DNA of 64,000 nucleotides from Mercurialis annua (Eukaryota; Streptophyta; Magnoliopsida; Malpighiales; Euphorbiaceae). Location: assembly GCF_937616625.2 (NCBI RefSeq), contig NC_065570.1:7512001-7576000 (forward strand), in the 5' to 3' direction. The notes under the pieces were generated by a model that was not told the origin of the DNA, searched no databases, and saw only the letters and a program-made list of their open reading frames with translations. Every line of letters begins with the position of its first letter. The first letter of the stretch is position 1. This document shows positions 1-10,682 of this stretch, piece after piece. The translations under genes and the position numbers were made by a program.

Positions 1-279
1 TCCATATCGTTTAATTTTCAAATAGGAAAAGTTAAAGTGTGAATTATGTTAAATGTGAAGGATCTCATAGTAATTTGCTCTTCTTTTTTACTTAAACTGA
101 ATTGAGTGTCAAAGTGAACAGTCGAAAATTCTTTCCGGCGTTTTTAAGATTTTTGTTCGTACATTTCAATTCACTGTTTTGTAGTAGAGCCATCTCAGTG
201 CCTCGGTATTTTATCAATAAAAATTAAATACAAAACTTAAATTAAAGACATACATTTTGAAAGTTGGGAAAAAAAATTA

Positions 280-592
280 CTCCCTCCGTCCCGTAAAGAT
301 AGAAAAAGTACCCATTTTACAAGAATTAAGAAAGTAGTTATTTATAGGTAATTTGTGATAATTTGTCTAAATTACCCTTTGTACTTTATTAGTTATGTAC
401 ATTTCCCAAAACCACTCTACTAATTATAGCACTTACAACTCATTTGTTTATCTTTTCAAAATATGCATTTAATGTTTTATAATAAGCATGTAGGGGTATT
501 TTGATAATTTTTGACTTAACTAACTCTACTTTTTCTATTTTTATGGGACAAAAAAAGGTGGTACTTTTTCTATCTTTATGGGACGGAGGGAG
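280..592. mobile_element. Stowaway-type MITE (313 bp)
   Basis: The left end CTCCCTCCGTCCC and right end GGGACGGAGGGAG are perfect inverted termini of the Stowaway (Tc1/mariner) type, flanked by the TA duplication at 278-279 and 593-594. The inverted similarity continues inward for about 35 bp (GTAAAGATAGAAAAAGTACC against its complement). There is no coding capacity. Confidence 0.93.
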
Positions 593-1088
593 TAGATGAT
601 ACATTTTGGCGCTGAAAAGCTGTCGGTTATGAATAAATTCGATAATATATGTCTGAGTCAGCTTCGATTTGACGTGTTATAGTTTCATAATTTCAATAAA
701 GTCAAAAGTTACTGTGGCAAGATTACCACTGCTCATCAAATCATGAAAGCATATTCTGAGTAGCTAGCTTTCTTTGACACGATTAATTATTAAAGCTCTC
801 ACTAATTTATGCATTATGCCAAAATTACACTCTTAAATATAATATCTCAAATTGAAACACACTAAAGAAAACACCAACCAACCGTTTGACTCGGGCCCCA
901 TTTCACTTCCCTTTAATAAAATAGAAATGAGAATCTTGTGTTATAGCAAACTTAGAATGTGAAAACTCCAAATAAACTCTGCCTACTCATATATTTCATT
1001 CTAAATTCTTCCACATCCCAATCTCATAATATCTCATAATACTGACTTACACACTTATTAAAGTATGTCCCGTTATTGTAAATAAAAG

Positions 1089-1626
1089 TAGGGGTGTGTA
1101 TCGGTCGGTTCGGTCATCGAACCGAGCCGAAATCGAATTAACCGAACCCGAAATATTAGAAATTTCCAAAATCGTAACCGAACCGAATTATTTTGAAACT
1201 GAACCGAAACCGAACCGAAATAATATTTCGGTTCGGTTGATTATTTTGGTTAACCGAAATAACCAAATTTTATTAAAATTAATTATTAAAAAAATAAAAT
1301 AAAAATAAAAAACACTAATTTTAATACTAATTTATTGTTACTGTATAATTTTAAGGTTATTTAGTAGTTAAAGCCCAAAAAAAATTCAAACTTACCTTAA
1401 AATTTTTAAAAAATTTATAAAAATAACATTATAAATATATATAATTCGGTTATTTTGGTCGGTTCGGTTAATTTGAAAATTTTATATCCAAAACCGAACC
1501 GAATTAACCAAACTTTTAAAAAATGAAAACCGAAACCGAACCGAATTAACCAAAAACCGAACCAAACTAAAATTTCGGTTTGGTTCGGTCGGTTAATTCA
1601 GTTTGACCGAATACTGCACACCCCTA
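1089..1626. mobile_element. hAT-like non-autonomous element with CGGTTCGGTT repeats
   Basis: It begins TAGGGGTGTG and ends CACACCCCTA, a perfect 10-bp terminal inverted repeat. It is flanked by a perfect 8-bp duplication AATAAAAG (1081-1088 and 1627-1634), the length expected for hAT transposition. The interior is AT-rich with subterminal runs of CGGTTCGGTT / AACCGAACC in both orientations. A 68-codon ORF inside is repeat-derived, not a gene. Confidence 0.9.
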
Positions 1627-2066
1627 AATAAAAGAGTGGTCTGCTTGGTATTTTCATTTTATGTACATTTTGAGTTTGATTTTTCACACAAATTTACCCT
1701 TTTATACATATGTGAAGTTTCACGTTTGCGATGATTCAATGTAAAGAAAATGAACTATTTCTATTGCATAATTCACGATTTGAAAATATAAGATTAGTTA
1801 AAAACAATTTAACTAAATGTTAAACGTGTCGGATTGGACTAATTTCGAACGAGCTTATTGGAGGAAAAGGAATATGTTCAAATCAATAAAGTGTTTGTAC
1901 TAGGCTAAGCTCAATCAATACACTATTATTATGCCCCAGTGGAGTAAAATTTAGTTTGACTACAAAAAGGCTGTCTTGTCTTAAGAAATGTTGTTTAGCT
2001 TTATGTCGGATTCACTTGTTTGCTTGCCGACCATTATTTAATCATAAACATAAACCAAAATGAACA

Positions 2067-2074
2067 TATAAATA
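2067..2074 (+). promoter_or_regulatory. TATA-like box before the 95-aa gene
   Basis: TATAAATA sits 30-37 bp upstream of the ATG at 2104. The spacing is tight, so it either gives a nearly leaderless transcript or is fortuitous. Confidence 0.35.
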
Positions 2075-2103
2075 GACTCATAAGAATGAGCTACACAAGG
2101 CAA

Positions 2104-2485
2104 ATGAAGATGGAGAGATTGAAGAGTTGGCTAGGGTTCAAGCAAACATTTCTCTTCTCAGCAAAGTGTATGCTTCTTAAGTTCACTTCAACGTCAAGAT
2201 TAAGACGAAACGCGCAACGTAAGTGTAATCATATTCCAATTTACATTCTATTACCATATTGAGAAATTTTTCGTTTGTTGTTGAATGTTCTTGGTGATGA
2301 TTATTATTACAGGACATAATGATGGGCTTATGAATCTGTACAAGGATATGGAGTCTTGTGGGGAAGATACAGATATAAGAGTTATGTGGGATATGATTCA
2401 ATCTTCTTATTTTCCAAATGATTATAGTATTAGTAACTGCAGGAGGAAAAAAGTTTATTGGAAATTCTGTTTCAGACCAACTTGA
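2104..2485 (+). CDS. small conserved plant protein, 95 aa, function unknown
   Basis: Two coding exons, 2104-2218 and 2313-2485, joined by a GT-AG intron (CAAC|GTAAGT ... TTACAG|GACATA), give 95 residues. The N-terminus is basic (MKMERLKSWLGFK...). The middle carries GLMNLYKDMESCGEDTD, then VMWDMIQSS, and the chain ends YWKFCFRPT. I recall this acidic centre and aromatic-basic tail from a family of uncharacterised small plant proteins of about 90-110 aa, but cannot name it with certainty. No signal peptide or membrane segment is apparent. A TATA-like TATAAATA at 2067-2074 lies only about 30 bp before the chosen ATG, so the leader would be very short or the ATG at 2110 (MERLKSW) is used; an in-frame ATG at 2086 is also open. 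The clean splice that joins two well-formed halves is the best evidence that this is a real gene. Confidence 0.68.
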
Positions 2486-2974
2486 ATTATGTAAATTCTT
2501 TTCCAACAATTTTGGATGATATTCAAACTGTCTTGTTCTTGATTTTGCTTTTGCTTTTGCAATTTTGATTACTGCAGATTCTCATCGAGATATCAGCAGC
2601 AGATCGTAGACCGTCATTATCTTTTCGTATTATTTTCATAATATTTTAGTTGAATTGAACTAAATTTTCCCTTACAATATCCATTTCAGTTATATGAGGG
2701 AAAAAACAGTAGATTTTACTGGTTTTGACCTCGGAGGATCTACAACAGCTAAACTCGAGCCTAGAACATGTGAATCAAATTCCAGACTAATTGATCCATC
2801 TTATTCTTGAATCCAAACAACTACACCATCTATATAATTGTAATATAGAAAATCAACCAATAAAAGTTCTTATCTATAACACGAAAGCTCGAAGTAACTT
2901 AGATATCATCAGCAGAAGGACATGTTGAAACGAAGAACAAATACAAGTTGCAGTCTTCATCATGCAGCATCACC

Positions 2975-5226
2975 CTAATTGAGTAGGGTCTGATCAAAGT
3001 GCCACACTCCTGTAACAACCCATAAACGAGCCCAAAAAATTAGAAAATGAAGAACTTGGTTTATTTCAAATGGAAAATGCCGTAAACTAAAGGAAAATGG
3101 AGATTCAACTCCGATAGATTGTGCATACCGTGGCCTTTACCGACTCTTCTTAGCTGAGCGACATATTCTGATACTTTTTTGATGTCTTCAACCTGTTACA
3201 GACCTTATAATTAGCGACCCATGATACAAAATGCGTGTTTCAAAATAATCACATAGAATTTTATTCTGTAACAATATAGATGCTTCTGTCTGAGGTGGTT
3301 ATTTGATTTTCGTTTACGTAATTTGACAGAAAAAGCATGGGGTTGAATACGATTAAGAATCAATTAAATTCAGAATGCTTTGGTTTGTATCTTTATGAGT
3401 TTTTGGCATTAAGGTGGAAATCAAGCATCATATTTTGTCTTCTTATAAGAATACTTCTCATGTATTTCTTCCTTCTAAAACAGAACTTGTTTTTAAATAG
3501 CCTTTTGACTTTTAGATCAAGGAAATTAGAGAAGTGAAATTTCGAAACTCACCTGTTCGCCTAAAAATTCACTCTCAACGAAATCTGCCAATTGTGGATC
3601 GTTGTTTCTATCTGCCACCTGAGTCAAATAAAGTTTGGCGTAAGCATAGTTGCGAAACCAAAAGAAATGCTGCAGACTATTGTGAGAATATGAAATGAAC
3701 TGAAGTTTTCATCTTCAAAGGCAAAGAGCCTTACGCTGTGCAAGTTTAACAGTTTCTCGTTTGTCAGCTTCTCTAATGACAATGCTAGTTCCATAGCTGC
3801 GACAAAGAATCATTGAGAGTTAAGTTAATTTGAGCACAACAAGATATAGATTACTGATCATTACCAAGTTAGCACCTCTGCCTAATAGAAGGAAGTAAAA
3901 AGATGGTATATGTAAGACAAAGATTTGATAATGTTTTTATAACTTGATGCATTTGAGACCATAGACAACGTAAATTTATACGCTGCCATAAAAATAGTGA
4001 ATAATCAAAAATTAAAAGTCTATATCATGAAACAATGTGTTCTGCAATTTACAATGCAGGGAACATCAGAAAAAAGATTCAGAAACAAAACACTAGTAGA
4101 CGATTGGAACGTGAGAAGCCAATCAATCTTTGTTAAGGTTGGTACAATTTAATCTCGTGCACTTCTTTACATAGAAGATGAGGCAGAGAACAAATTTATT
4201 TATATCTCGAAATGTTTTACATTTTGTTAATACTATTGTTAAAAGACTGTAAGCAAAATGTTCATATGATTCTGAAACATAAGAAGAACTATACCTTACA
4301 TGCCAAATAGCTAAAGACACATAACCAAGTATCAATCAAACAACATTCTATAAAGAAATTCAGCCGACTTTACCATATAATGCATCTCCTTTCTCGACAT
4401 GATCAAACTCCGAAGGAGGCGATACGATAGAATGCAACTTTACTCGCCCTCCACGGGTATTCTAGTCAAATATTGAAGAGCATAATTAGTTACTAATCAA
4501 ACACATAAACAACATAAAACATTTACAGAATGCGATCACGGGGAACAAATATCTTCAAGAAATGCAAAATTGGTAAGAGTACCTGATACTGCATTAGCTT
4601 CTCAGCATGCTGTCTTTCTTCCTCACTTGACTCTTTAAAAAATCTAGTTTCAGACAACCCATTTCTCAGTTAATACAAACACATAAAAGAACTATAAACT
4701 GAAATAAACAATGTCAAAAAGAAAGTAAAATTACTTGGCTAAGCCTTTGAGGCCAACGTTATCCCTATCAAAATATGCAAACAGAGCATGGTACACATAC
4801 GAAGCGTTGTACTCAACACTGTAACATAAACAACACAACCCATCAAACAAATCGTCAGCAAATCACAAAAACCAAAACCAATTATGAAAACAATCATAAA
4901 AAAACTTCAATTGATTGCAAAAGAACTGACTTGATTTGCTCGTTTATAGCAGCCTCACACTCATCCTCGAATAACTGGCGAGCAAGAGAGACATGGGGAG
5001 CAAAAGGAACCATAAAAGCCTCCTTCTTAACCTCTTCAAATGGCTGGAATATCACACCACTCACCGCCTCCAATTTACTCTCAGCCTTAGCTGAAACCAA
5101 AACGCTGCCGTTTGCTCTTCCCCTTCCCGGAAATAAATTAGCAGAAGAAGAACCAGGAGTAACACCACCATCACCCTGTAGCATCGCCGCCGCCGAAAAG
5201 GCCGAAACACTCCTTAAACACATCAT
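2975..5226 (-). CDS. FER: plastid ferritin (iron storage), 8 exons, 251 aa
   Basis: Ferritin subunits form the 24-mer shell that oxidises Fe(II) and stores Fe(III), in plants mainly in plastids. Coding exons read on the minus strand: 5226-4931, 4818-4735, 4643-4583, 4461-4374, 3796-3735, 3618-3553, 3192-3129 and 3009-2975. Every junction is GT-AG and in frame, giving 251 residues and the seven-intron layout usual for plant ferritin genes. The N-terminal ~50 residues are Ser/Ala/Gly-rich like a transit peptide, followed by the plant extension peptide ([12 protein letters not shown]). The ferroxidase and fold motifs follow: [70 protein letters not shown] and a C-terminus [14 protein letters not shown] see no truncation or frameshift. 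A G-box and an IDRS-like site lie upstream, suggesting iron and redox control. It is head to head with the mitoferrin-type gene at 10.7 kb. Confidence 0.97.
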
Positions 5227-5332
5227 TTTTAAGCTCTAGAACGGAAATTTTTCAATTGGGTATTCGAAAATGTGATTAATTAGCTGAAAACTGAAGATTA
5301 TTTGGTGGCGGTGAGGGTGGTTGTGCATGAAC

Positions 5333-5342
5333 GTATATAAGG
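5333..5342 (-). promoter_or_regulatory. TATA box of the ferritin gene
   Basis: On the minus strand this reads TTATATACGT, about 110 bp upstream of the ferritin ATG at 5226, leaving a leader of roughly 80 nt. The position and AT-rich core inside otherwise mixed sequence fit a core promoter. Confidence 0.5.
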
Positions 5343-5422
5343 AAATGAGAGCAGAGTTCCAGGCTGGCTGGGGTTTTTCATTACCGTTGGATTAGATTAG
5401 GATTTGACGGTTGGATGTTATC

Positions 5423-5452
5423 CACGTGTAGAAGGCGTGTGGCGAGCTTGTG
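5423..5452 (-). promoter_or_regulatory. G-box plus IDRS-like element upstream of ferritin
   Basis: On the minus strand CACAAGCTCGCCAC (5452-5439) matches 11 of 14 positions of the iron-dependent regulatory sequence of plant ferritin promoters as I recall it (CACGAGGCCGCCAC). A CACGTG G-box follows at 5428-5423. Both are 200-225 bp upstream of the start codon and about 90-110 bp upstream of the TATA-like box. The IDRS is known as a repressive element under low iron; that it works here is inference. Confidence 0.5.
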
Positions 5453-6037
5453 CCTTATCTAGTGTGAATGGGATTTCGCACCAAATATTCGTTCCACGTT
5501 AACTATTTTTGTCTTTTGAACTGTCTTTCTAGAATTGATAGTTTCGTAGACTCTCTCGAGTTTGGAGTTGATTGTACTCGCGAGGTGAGGGTGACACGTG
5601 TGTGTTTCATTTGTTATTTGAACTGTTTAAGTTAGTTTAACGTTGTGGATTGTTTGTAGATAATATTTGCGAGTGGGGAATGAGGTGGATTTAGACAAAG
5701 TCTTTTTTGTCTTGTATTGAGGCCAAATTCAACGTTGGATATTTTTTGAAGAAAAACGTTTGAAATTTTGAGTAGCAGATGATGCGCTGTATATTCAATA
5801 TGGGCTGCTCTGTTCTGGGCTTCGCCATTTGTCAGTTATAGGCTCACATTGATTTCAGATTTGCTCACAGAATGAAATTTAAGTTCGGTCCTGATTTAGT
5901 AGGAAAACCCATATAGGGGTCTGCATTTTCTTCGAAATTTCAATTAAACTAAATGAAAATTTAAGAATACTAAAAATTTTGAAAGCAAATTCATCAGTTG
6001 ATATTTTTCGGTTTGCTTCAATTTACATTATCATTAA

Positions 6038-6316
6038 GAGTCTGTTTGGTTCAAATGAATTCTACAATTTTTATAAAATTTAATTGAATTTCTAAAAAAT
6101 ATGTATTTGGTTCAAATGAACTTTTATAATTTTAATTTGCATTTACGCTCGAAATATAATATTCAATTTATTTTATTTTATTTGAAATTAAATTCATATT
6201 TAAAATTCAAAAAATCGAACACAGAATTTCATTTTAAAATTATTTTAAAGTAAAATTCCTTTAAAAATGAAACGAAATAAAGTGAATTCTACACTAAAAT
6301 TGATTCGAACATGCCC
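6038..6316. mobile_element. Tourist/Harbinger-like MITE (279 bp)
   Basis: The ends GAGTCTGTTTGGTTCAA and (complement of the right end) GGGCATGTTCGAATCAA match at most positions, and TAA flanks both sides (6035-6037, 6317-6319). A 3-bp TWA duplication with G-rich TGTTTGG-type ends is characteristic of PIF/Harbinger MITEs. The terminal repeats are diverged, so this is an older copy. Confidence 0.55.
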
Positions 6317-6378
6317 TAAAATAAAAAAAGAAATTCAATTTAGAAAAATAAAAAATTATAATTTTATATAGGTCAAAT

Positions 6379-6907
6379 AAGAGTTGGTAATTTTAGACAC
6401 GGCACGACAAGAAATTAAACGGATTTGGATTTGATGTAAATGAGTTTGGGTCATAAACGAGTCAACCCGTTTATGACACGATTAATTTCATGTCTAAATG
6501 GGTTATATACGCCTAACCCGTTTAAACACGGTTAACTAGTTTTAATTAAATATTGTTTATTTTTATAATTTAAACGTTGTTATATTCCTAATTTTAATTA
6601 AATTTTTTATATTATATATAATTAAAATAGTATTTATCTTAAAATATAGTAATAATTCTTTTAATATTATATTAAATAAATTAAAAAGTATTTAAATAAT
6701 TAAACGGATTTAAACGTGTCATTTTAAACGGGTTGATTCGTTAACACGTTTACATAAACGTGTTTATACGTGTCGTACCGTATAACCCGTGTAATATATG
6801 TGTCATGTTTGGGTTTTGTATATCAAATCCGATTAATAATTGTGTTGTTTTCATGTCTAAATGGGGTTGACTCATTTATGACCTGCAGACAAGAATTGCC
6901 AAGTCTA
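6379..6907. mobile_element. hAT-like element with AAACGGGTT repeats (529 bp)
   Basis: The left end AAGAGTTGGTAATTTT and the complement of the right end TAGACTTGGCAATTCT agree at most positions. The flanks are GGTCAAAT (6371-6378) and GGCCAAAT (6908-6915), an 8-bp duplication with one mismatch. The interior repeats AACCCGTTTA / TAAACGGGTT and CATAAACGAGTC motifs in both orientations. No ORF. Confidence 0.55.
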
Positions 6908-7257
6908 GGCCAAATTCATCTGTAAACTGTTAACCTTTTAAAAAATTATTTATCTGTATTTTTTTCAAATTTTTGCCTTTATCTAATCTTTATACTTAAT
7001 TTGTTTTGAATTTCTACATTTTTTTGGATGGAAGAAGCGTGCTTTGCACTTGCAGTGAATCGCACGTGTGATTGAATTTAAATATCTAACTAAATTGATA
7101 CGATAGAAAAATGTGTCACATCATCAAACTTTAAAAAGGACCAGATGAATAAAATTTATAAATATGATGGCCCATTTAGTAAATTTTTCAAATAAAGGAC
7201 TAGATAAACACTGATATGAAAGTATATGGACTTTTTATCATTTTTGATAGAAAAGTA

Positions 7258-7400
7258 CTCTGTCCGTCCCAAATTGATAGGCAATATTTTGGATTTCTTT
7301 GTCCTAAATTATATGCAGTAATTTATTGCTTTAATGCTTAAATGGCATATATGCCCTCATTAATTGTAATATATTATATTAAAAAGAGAGAAAAACCCAC
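7258..7400. mobile_element. truncated Stowaway-like MITE
   Basis: CTCTGTCCGTCCC preceded by TA resembles a Stowaway terminus, but no complementary right end is found in the following 500 bp. The right boundary given is arbitrary. Probably one end of a decayed copy. Confidence 0.35.
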
Positions 7401-7954
7401 TAATAAACAAAATCACCAAGTCCAATATCAACATCGATATGTATCTTAATTTTCAAACGAAATAGAGATACGACATCTAAGGAAAATCAAAACCAAACTA
7501 AAGATAGTTTAGACATTACTTGGTCAGGAGATTACGAGGGATTACACAGATCTAATAGCACATAAGAAATGTCCCGGCGTCATAAGTGTGTGATACATTC
7601 TTCTAAAATGCATAGCAGAATATACAATTCGACATTAAGTATAGGAATTAGTAAAAAAACATTTGATAGATCATAGACTTCCAATATATATATACTCTCA
7701 TAGAACACTAGTTTCATTTTTACCTAAATTCTGACTTTTTGTTATTTCTTTTTATATATACTTACTTGAGTATTAGAGTGAAGAGTCGAAAATTTCTTCT
7801 GGCGTTCTTTCTGACCTCATATCTCCTTCGTTTTAGACTATTTACAGTCATCAGATCATCCCGATATCTCGGCGATTTATCTTTATATTTTAAGTAATTT
7901 AATACAAATTTAATTTATTAATATAATAGTGATAAATATGTAGAGATTATTTTA

Positions 7955-8212
7955 GGCTAATGGCGGAAAAAAGTCAAACCTTTACGACTTATTGTAATTT
8001 AAACCAAACTTTTTAATTTTCGTAATAATAGCCAAATCACATTTTTTTATTGCAATAATAACCAAATTTGTATTTTTTTTATTGCAAATTTAGCCACGAA
8101 TTTGGTAATAATTACAAATAAAAAAATCCAATTTGTCTATTATTGTAAAAATTATAAAATTTACTTTAAATTACAAAAAGTCGTAAAAGTTCGTTTTTTT
8201 TACCATTAGGCT
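7955..8212. mobile_element. Mutator-type foldback MITE (258 bp)
   Basis: The ends GGCTAATGGCGGAAAAAAG and (complement) AGCCTAATGGTAAAAAAAAC pair imperfectly, with further inverted similarity around AACCTTTACGACTT. A perfect 9-bp duplication ATTATTTTA flanks it (7946-7954 and 8213-8221); 9 bp is the Mutator-like length. The element at 22667-23297 belongs to the same family by its GGCC/GGCTAATGG ends. Confidence 0.75.
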
Positions 8213-8221
8213 ATTATTTTA

Positions 8222-10035
8222 TATTCAGATACTTTTTTATGGGCAATAGCTGTTCTGGCTTGTATTGTTTTTGTCAATTATGATTTGTACCTTTTGGCAG
8301 AAAAGAAATCGAAGATAATTCACTTCATATTGTTATATTTATAGTCGATCTTTTATATTGGGCGAGATACCTTGCGTATGAGATTGAACAGTCCAAATAT
8401 TATTATATATATTATTTTGAGGTGTCTGAAAATTAGAAGATTAGGATGGTAATGGAGAGGGGACCTTTTCGATCGGAATCAGAATGATAAGCTAGCTTAT
8501 TGTCATTATGTGCACTGTAATGTATAAGTTTTTGGCTGCATATTCAAACTTCTGAAGACGAACATATATATATTAACATTTAAAATAAAGGCTTAATAAC
8601 ATTAAAAATCTAAATATGTTTGATTTTTTTTCTAAAAATTCATCAAAAAAATTTCAAATTTTTATAAATTTATCCCAATATAATAATTCATTATAGTTAT
8701 AAATAATCTTTTCAATCAATTTATTGTATCGATCCCTCGGCTTATCACTATATATGTTTGATTTTTTCTATCAATTTTAAACTTCATATTGTTTGTTTTG
8801 CTTTAATCACCAAAAAATGAAAAAAAAAAATTAGAACTGAATTTTACTATTATTTTTTAATATAAAAAGTTAATTTTACAATTTTGGAAAAAAATTACAA
8901 AGAAATTAGTTTAAAAATCTAACTGAAAATTGAAATATTTAAATTAATCAAAAAAAAAATTACAACAAAATTTTAAAACTGATATAAATTTATAAATAAA
9001 AAATTATTTTTTTGTCACCATTAAATCTATAGTAAATTGGTGAAAATATAGTGGATTCCATGCATTGGTGCACAAACATTCTCCACACCACGGATTATTA
9101 TTTTCTTTTGTGCTGAAATAGACTGATGAAATGGATGGAACTGTATTATATAATCAAATCGAATTTAACATACAAGACTTGTGGACAACACACGTCTCTC
9201 CACAATATATTTTACGGACATAATTGCCGTTTACTACAACAATAGATTATTTTTGAGATAAAATTATTTTTCTATACATGATTAATGTTTATTTATCTTT
9301 AATTTTTTTAGACATACATCAATAGTATGTTTGATTTAAATGAATTTTCATAAAAGAATATAAGAACAGTTACTTTTTTATTAAGTTAGGTTAAAGTAAC
9401 TAAGTTTCGTTTATGAAATATGTTTATCAGGAAAAAAATTAAAATATTCAAAATTCGAAATGTTATTAGAAAAAGAAAAAAAACCTTTTGAGTTTGAAAA
9501 ACTTTTTGTAATTGTCAAAAACATATTTTAGTTCAGTCATGAACTCTTTTCACATAAAATGATACAAATTTAGTTAACTATTAAAAATAGATTATAGTAT
9601 TTAGAAACTATTATTTATATATAATCTTTTTTTATTAATAAAGAAGATGATATAACAATAATTATTGTAATTATTAACAAATTAAAGAAAAAATAAATAA
9701 ATGTTCAGGATTTATAGTTGTATAGTTTCTATTTGTTATGATGTTGCTCTTGAAATTTCTGGAGAAAAAATATATCTTTTTGTTGAATATGAAGTTGCTT
9801 TGTCTGCCATTAATATGTTAAAGCAAGGCTTCTTGCCATTCAGACTATACGTTATACAAAGGGTTACTCGCATAAGGTTTTTTGTTTTTTCGTGTTTTTT
9901 AACAACATACTCCCATAAGTTTAGGTTCATATTGATGTTTCCCCCTTAAAATATTATTAATTATTAGTTTTTATGTTAATATATATTTTTATAAAATAAA
10001 ATTAAAATATAAAAAGATGTTAATTAAAAAAACAG
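8222..10035. other. AT-rich intergenic stretch
   Basis: Very AT-rich with many short homopolymer runs. Open frames such as 9701-9949 lack codon bias, splice context or any recognisable motif. I see no gene here. Confidence 0.6.
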
Positions 10036-10037
10036 TA

Positions 10038-10311
10038 CTCCCTCCGTCCCGTTTAAGAAGTCCCATATTCCATTTTGTGATGTCCCATTTAAAATGTCCC
10101 ATTTAAAATGTCCCATTACTATTTTTAGAATATTTTTCCAATGAATACCTTATTTTACCCTTTTTTTAGTTATCTTAAAAGAACTCTATGGAAAATTCCA
10201 CTATCATTAATAGGAGCAAAACATGAAAAAACATAAAAAGATAATAATAATTAATGTTTTCTTAATCTATGTGTAAAGTCAAATGAGACTTCTAAAATGG
10301 GACGGAGGGAG
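10038..10311. mobile_element. Stowaway MITE (274 bp), copy A
   Basis: The termini CTCCCTCCGTCCC and GGGACGGAGGGAG are perfect, with TA at 10036-10037 and 10312-10313. Interior phrases such as ACTCTATGGAAAATT and TTCTTAATCTATGTG recur in the diverged copy at 54435-54687, so the two are one subfamily. It lies about 370 bp upstream of the mitoferrin start codon. Confidence 0.93.
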
Positions 10312-10585
10312 TAATTTCGAACTTAAATTCATAAAAAACAATAGTAATTAACTTTTACATTAAATTTAGGGTATTTAAATTTAAATTTAAAAATAGTAAT
10401 GATTAACTTTTATATAAATAAATATAAATAATATTATTAACTAGTGATTAACCTTTAGAGTCTATTAGATATTCAATAGACTCCTTAAAACACTAGAACT
10501 TTTTAATTTAATAAATTTCTTAATTTTTAATTAGTTATATAAAATATAAAAAAAAAATTAGAACTCCAACGTGTTATTGATTTGT

Positions 10586-10595
10586 TATATAAATA
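10586..10595 (+). promoter_or_regulatory. TATA box of the mitoferrin gene
   Basis: TATATAAATA lies 88-97 bp before the ATG at 10683, allowing a leader of about 60 nt. Confidence 0.55.
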
Positions 10596-10682
10596 TAATA
10601 TGTGGAATAATTATTCTTCCTTTAATATAAGAGTCAATTATTTCATCTTCAATTCACTTCCCACTCTCGGGAGCACACACCA

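Noticed and set aside
4775..5239. Plus-strand 154-codon frame opposite ferritin exon 1
   Set aside because: Shadow of the ferritin exon; spliced ferritin on the other strand explains the region.
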